The translations under genes were made by a program, and so were the position numbers. DNA of 64,000 nt from Anthopleura xanthogrammica (lineage: Eukaryota; Cnidaria; Anthozoa; Actiniaria; Actiniidae): the NCBI GenBank assembly GCA_964019055.1, contig OZ025214.1, positions 682,001 through 746,000 on the forward strand, written 5' to 3'. Of this stretch, positions 61,841 through 64,000 are shown in pieces. Positions within the stretch are counted from its first letter, which is position 1. Each line of letters begins with the position of its first letter. The notes under the pieces are model-generated. The model was given only the letters and a program-made list of their open reading frames with translations. It did no database searches and was not told where the DNA came from.

Positions 61841-61982
61841 CAATAAATTCCTTGCAGCACATCGGAATGCAGCTCAATTTGGAAGACAAAACAATTGGAA
61901 GTTTTCAATTCTCAGGAGAATGAAATTCTTTTGTTTTGTCCTCCAAAATGAGCTGCTTTGACGTCACATGCAAGGGGTCTAA
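61841..61982. repeat. Foldback MITE-like element, family D copy 3
   Basis: CAGCTCAATTTGGAAGACAA and TTGTTTTGTCCTCCAAAATG are the inverted arms; the outer right end is CAAGGGGTCTAA. Confidence 0.75.
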
Positions 61983-62141
61983 GTGTTGTTTTAGAAAATG
62001 TCCATCTCTCAATCCCTCCCTACTGAGTGGATTGGAATTCCAAAGGGGTGGGGAGGGTCTAAGTCAAAAACAGGGACAAGAATTTTCAAATCTGGGTACA
62101 GGGACCTGCATATCTGGTAAAAATATTCCAGGATATTAAAG

Positions 62142-62827
62142 TTTTGAAAAAAAAAAAATTTTCTCTTTTTCTGCATAGAACTGTACATTTTCTGTGCTAA
62201 TGCAATCCCTGGATAATGCAGTTACAAAACATATCCATACCTCCTCAACTACAGTGTGCATATATATTATCATGCTTCCATTATCATAACTCCAAGGAAA
62301 AAGAGAATTTTCAATTTTGAAAGAGCATGGATATTTTCTCAAGCAAAAGGATGCAGTATTTTTAACAATATAAAGATGAATATTTCCACTCAGTATGACA
62401 CTTGCTATCGATATATTTTTATAGCAGAAATTGGTCAGGTAAAAAACTAGGTTCTAGCATGTTTTGGAGGAGCAGAAAAATAGGGACAAGAAAAAAAAAA
62501 ATTTTCTCTTTTTCTGCATAGAACTGTACATTTTCTGTGCTAATGCAATCCCTGGATAATGCAGTTACAAAACATATCCATACCTCCTCAACTACAGTGT
62601 GCATATATATTATCATGCTTCCATTATCATAACTCCAAGGAAAAAGAGAATTTTCAATTTTGAAAGAGCATGGATATTTTCTCAAGCAAAAGGATGCAGT
62701 ATTTTTAACAATATAAAGATGAATATTTCCACTCAGTATGACACTTGCTATCGATATATTTTTATAGCAGAAATTGGTCAGGTAAAAAACTAGGTTCTAG
62801 CATGTTTTGGAGGAGCAGAAAAATAGT
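62142..62827 (+). repeat. 343-bp direct tandem duplication
   Basis: TTTTCTCTTTTTCTGCATAG occurs at 62159 and again at 62502. The two copies are essentially identical through GGTTCTAGCATGTTTTGGAG. The duplicated ORFs within are repeats of each other and not coding. Confidence 0.9.
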
Positions 62828-64000
62828 TTCTAATAATAAAATCTTTCCCACAAGATACTTGTTCTGACATGACGTACATGTATTTGAATACATGATAGTT
62901 GTTTTAAGTGTTTGGATAATATTGTCACCACCTAATGGCTGAGCTCCAGTCATTACAGAACTTTGTCGTAACAGATCTTTTTTTTGCAGGAGCAAGTTTT
63001 CGAACATGCATGCCTTGCATCGTAGTGTAACATGGACGTGTATGTCATGTTCAGTGACCCATTACGTTTCAAGTATATCCAAAAAACACATTAATCCATA
63101 TCATTAGCATGGATATTGAGAGATAAACAGTAATAGCAAAAAAATATTAAATGTAAGAGATATATTATGAATTTATCCATATGACCTTAAAGGGGAATAA
63201 AATGCTGTTATAAGACCTCTACTCAAGTGTTGTTAGTCTCGGTATTGCAAAAAGGAATGTCAAAATGAATGAAACAAGACATGGCGTAGATTATGGTCTG
63301 AGTAAACATGATTAAAAATCTGCAAAATAATTACATAATTAAAAAAATAGAAACATATTGAAAAATATAAACTCTTTAACATTTTAAACATTTTTAATTT
63401 TAGAATTTTCTATTTGTGGTGATGTCTTGAATTATCAGCTTACATAAAAAAATATGCATACGTTTTCTACAAACTATAACCTTTTTGCACCATAGATTAA
63501 TGGCTGTAGTAATGAGGTTTCTGGTCTGTGCATGCAATGGCAAACTTGATGTCCAGAATTTCAGCTTTTGACATAACGATGTGGGACATGTAGAATACTT
63601 ATCTAATTCACACCTAATGTACATGTATATTGCATCAATTGATTATCTTTAATCTCTGTAAAGATCTACAAAGATGAAAAATATTTTTCACCTCAACTGA
63701 CATGATTACTAACATAATTATTCCAGAGGGTACAAACTGTAATGACAAGAAATGCAACTGGAAAAACACTTGCATTGAGATATGCAAGCCTAAACAAAAA
63801 CCCTCCTAAAAAGGAAAGCTAAAGCCAAGGCCATTAAGGGCTTTTCATGGTGCATGACTAATATTCTGTGGGATATCAAAATAGTAGGCTATGTGCCTGG
63901 GCGTGCAGGCATACAAGTCTAAACATGCTCAGATTTAGTCAGTGATGTTTGAACTCTCCTGATCACCTAGATCAGCCTATCATAGCCTCTTCCTTGTACA

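Larger units (their letters stand above)
61792..64000. other. Probable large mdm2 intron, to window edge
   Basis: I searched the minus strand for the first half of the SWIB domain ending in phase 0 and found none. The stretch holds a family D foldback and a 343-bp tandem duplication. Confidence 0.5.

Noticed and set aside
62136..62793. Duplicate 64-88 codon ORFs on both strands
   Set aside because: Identical because of a 343-bp tandem duplication; intronic, AT-rich, no domain.

Overview
This window is nuclear DNA of an invertebrate animal, most likely an anthozoan cnidarian (sea anemone or coral). Genes are split into many short exons with GT-AG introns. The intergenic DNA is AT-rich and full of small foldback (MITE-like) elements, tRNA-derived SINEs and minisatellites. 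The gene set is metazoan: Mdm2, a Not-type homeobox gene, ATP synthase subunit e, and two cilium/flagellum proteins. The species assignment is inference. I rebuilt exon chains by hand from splice signals and reading phase; each chain below closes in frame.

Layout: (1) 484-16821 (+), CFAP43, 33 exons, 1711 codons, with introns full of repeats. (2) 18.7-24.8 kb (+), an ankyrin-repeat plus coiled-coil protein of 503 aa that I do not recognise, with a non-coding first exon and a possible upstream ORF. (3) 27803-31363 (-), a secreted ficolin-like protein: signal peptide, 13 collagen Gly-X-Y triplets, fibrinogen-related C-terminus; a dead copy of one of its exons lies upstream. (4) 31.4-39.2 kb, a long stretch with no recognisable gene. 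(5) 39261-42489 (+), a Not/Noto-type homeobox gene, two exons, 215 aa. (6) 44168-45198 (+), ATP synthase subunit e, 66 aa. (7) 46186-49730 (-), a CLAMP-domain (flagellar C1a-32-like) protein, ten exons, 300 aa, with an alternative first exon at 49946-50083. (8) 50880-52754 (+), a tentative unrecognised small protein. (9) 58682-61791 (-), the C-terminal 476 codons of an Mdm2 homologue, with SWIB part, acidic centre, RanBP2 zinc finger and RING; its N-terminal exons lie beyond the right edge.

Regulation: X-box-like (RFX) motifs sit just upstream of CFAP43 and of the CLAMP gene, and a perfect one lies in a CFAP43 intron, which fits ciliary expression. YY1-like motifs mark the starts of the ATP synthase e, CLAMP and small-protein genes. 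The 50.6-50.9 kb promoter carries two perfect CRE palindromes.

Repeats: several foldback families recur. One is inserted inside another in a CFAP43 intron. A SINE family carries a 58-bp tandem tail at three loci. Minisatellites begin exactly at two CFAP43 splice donors.
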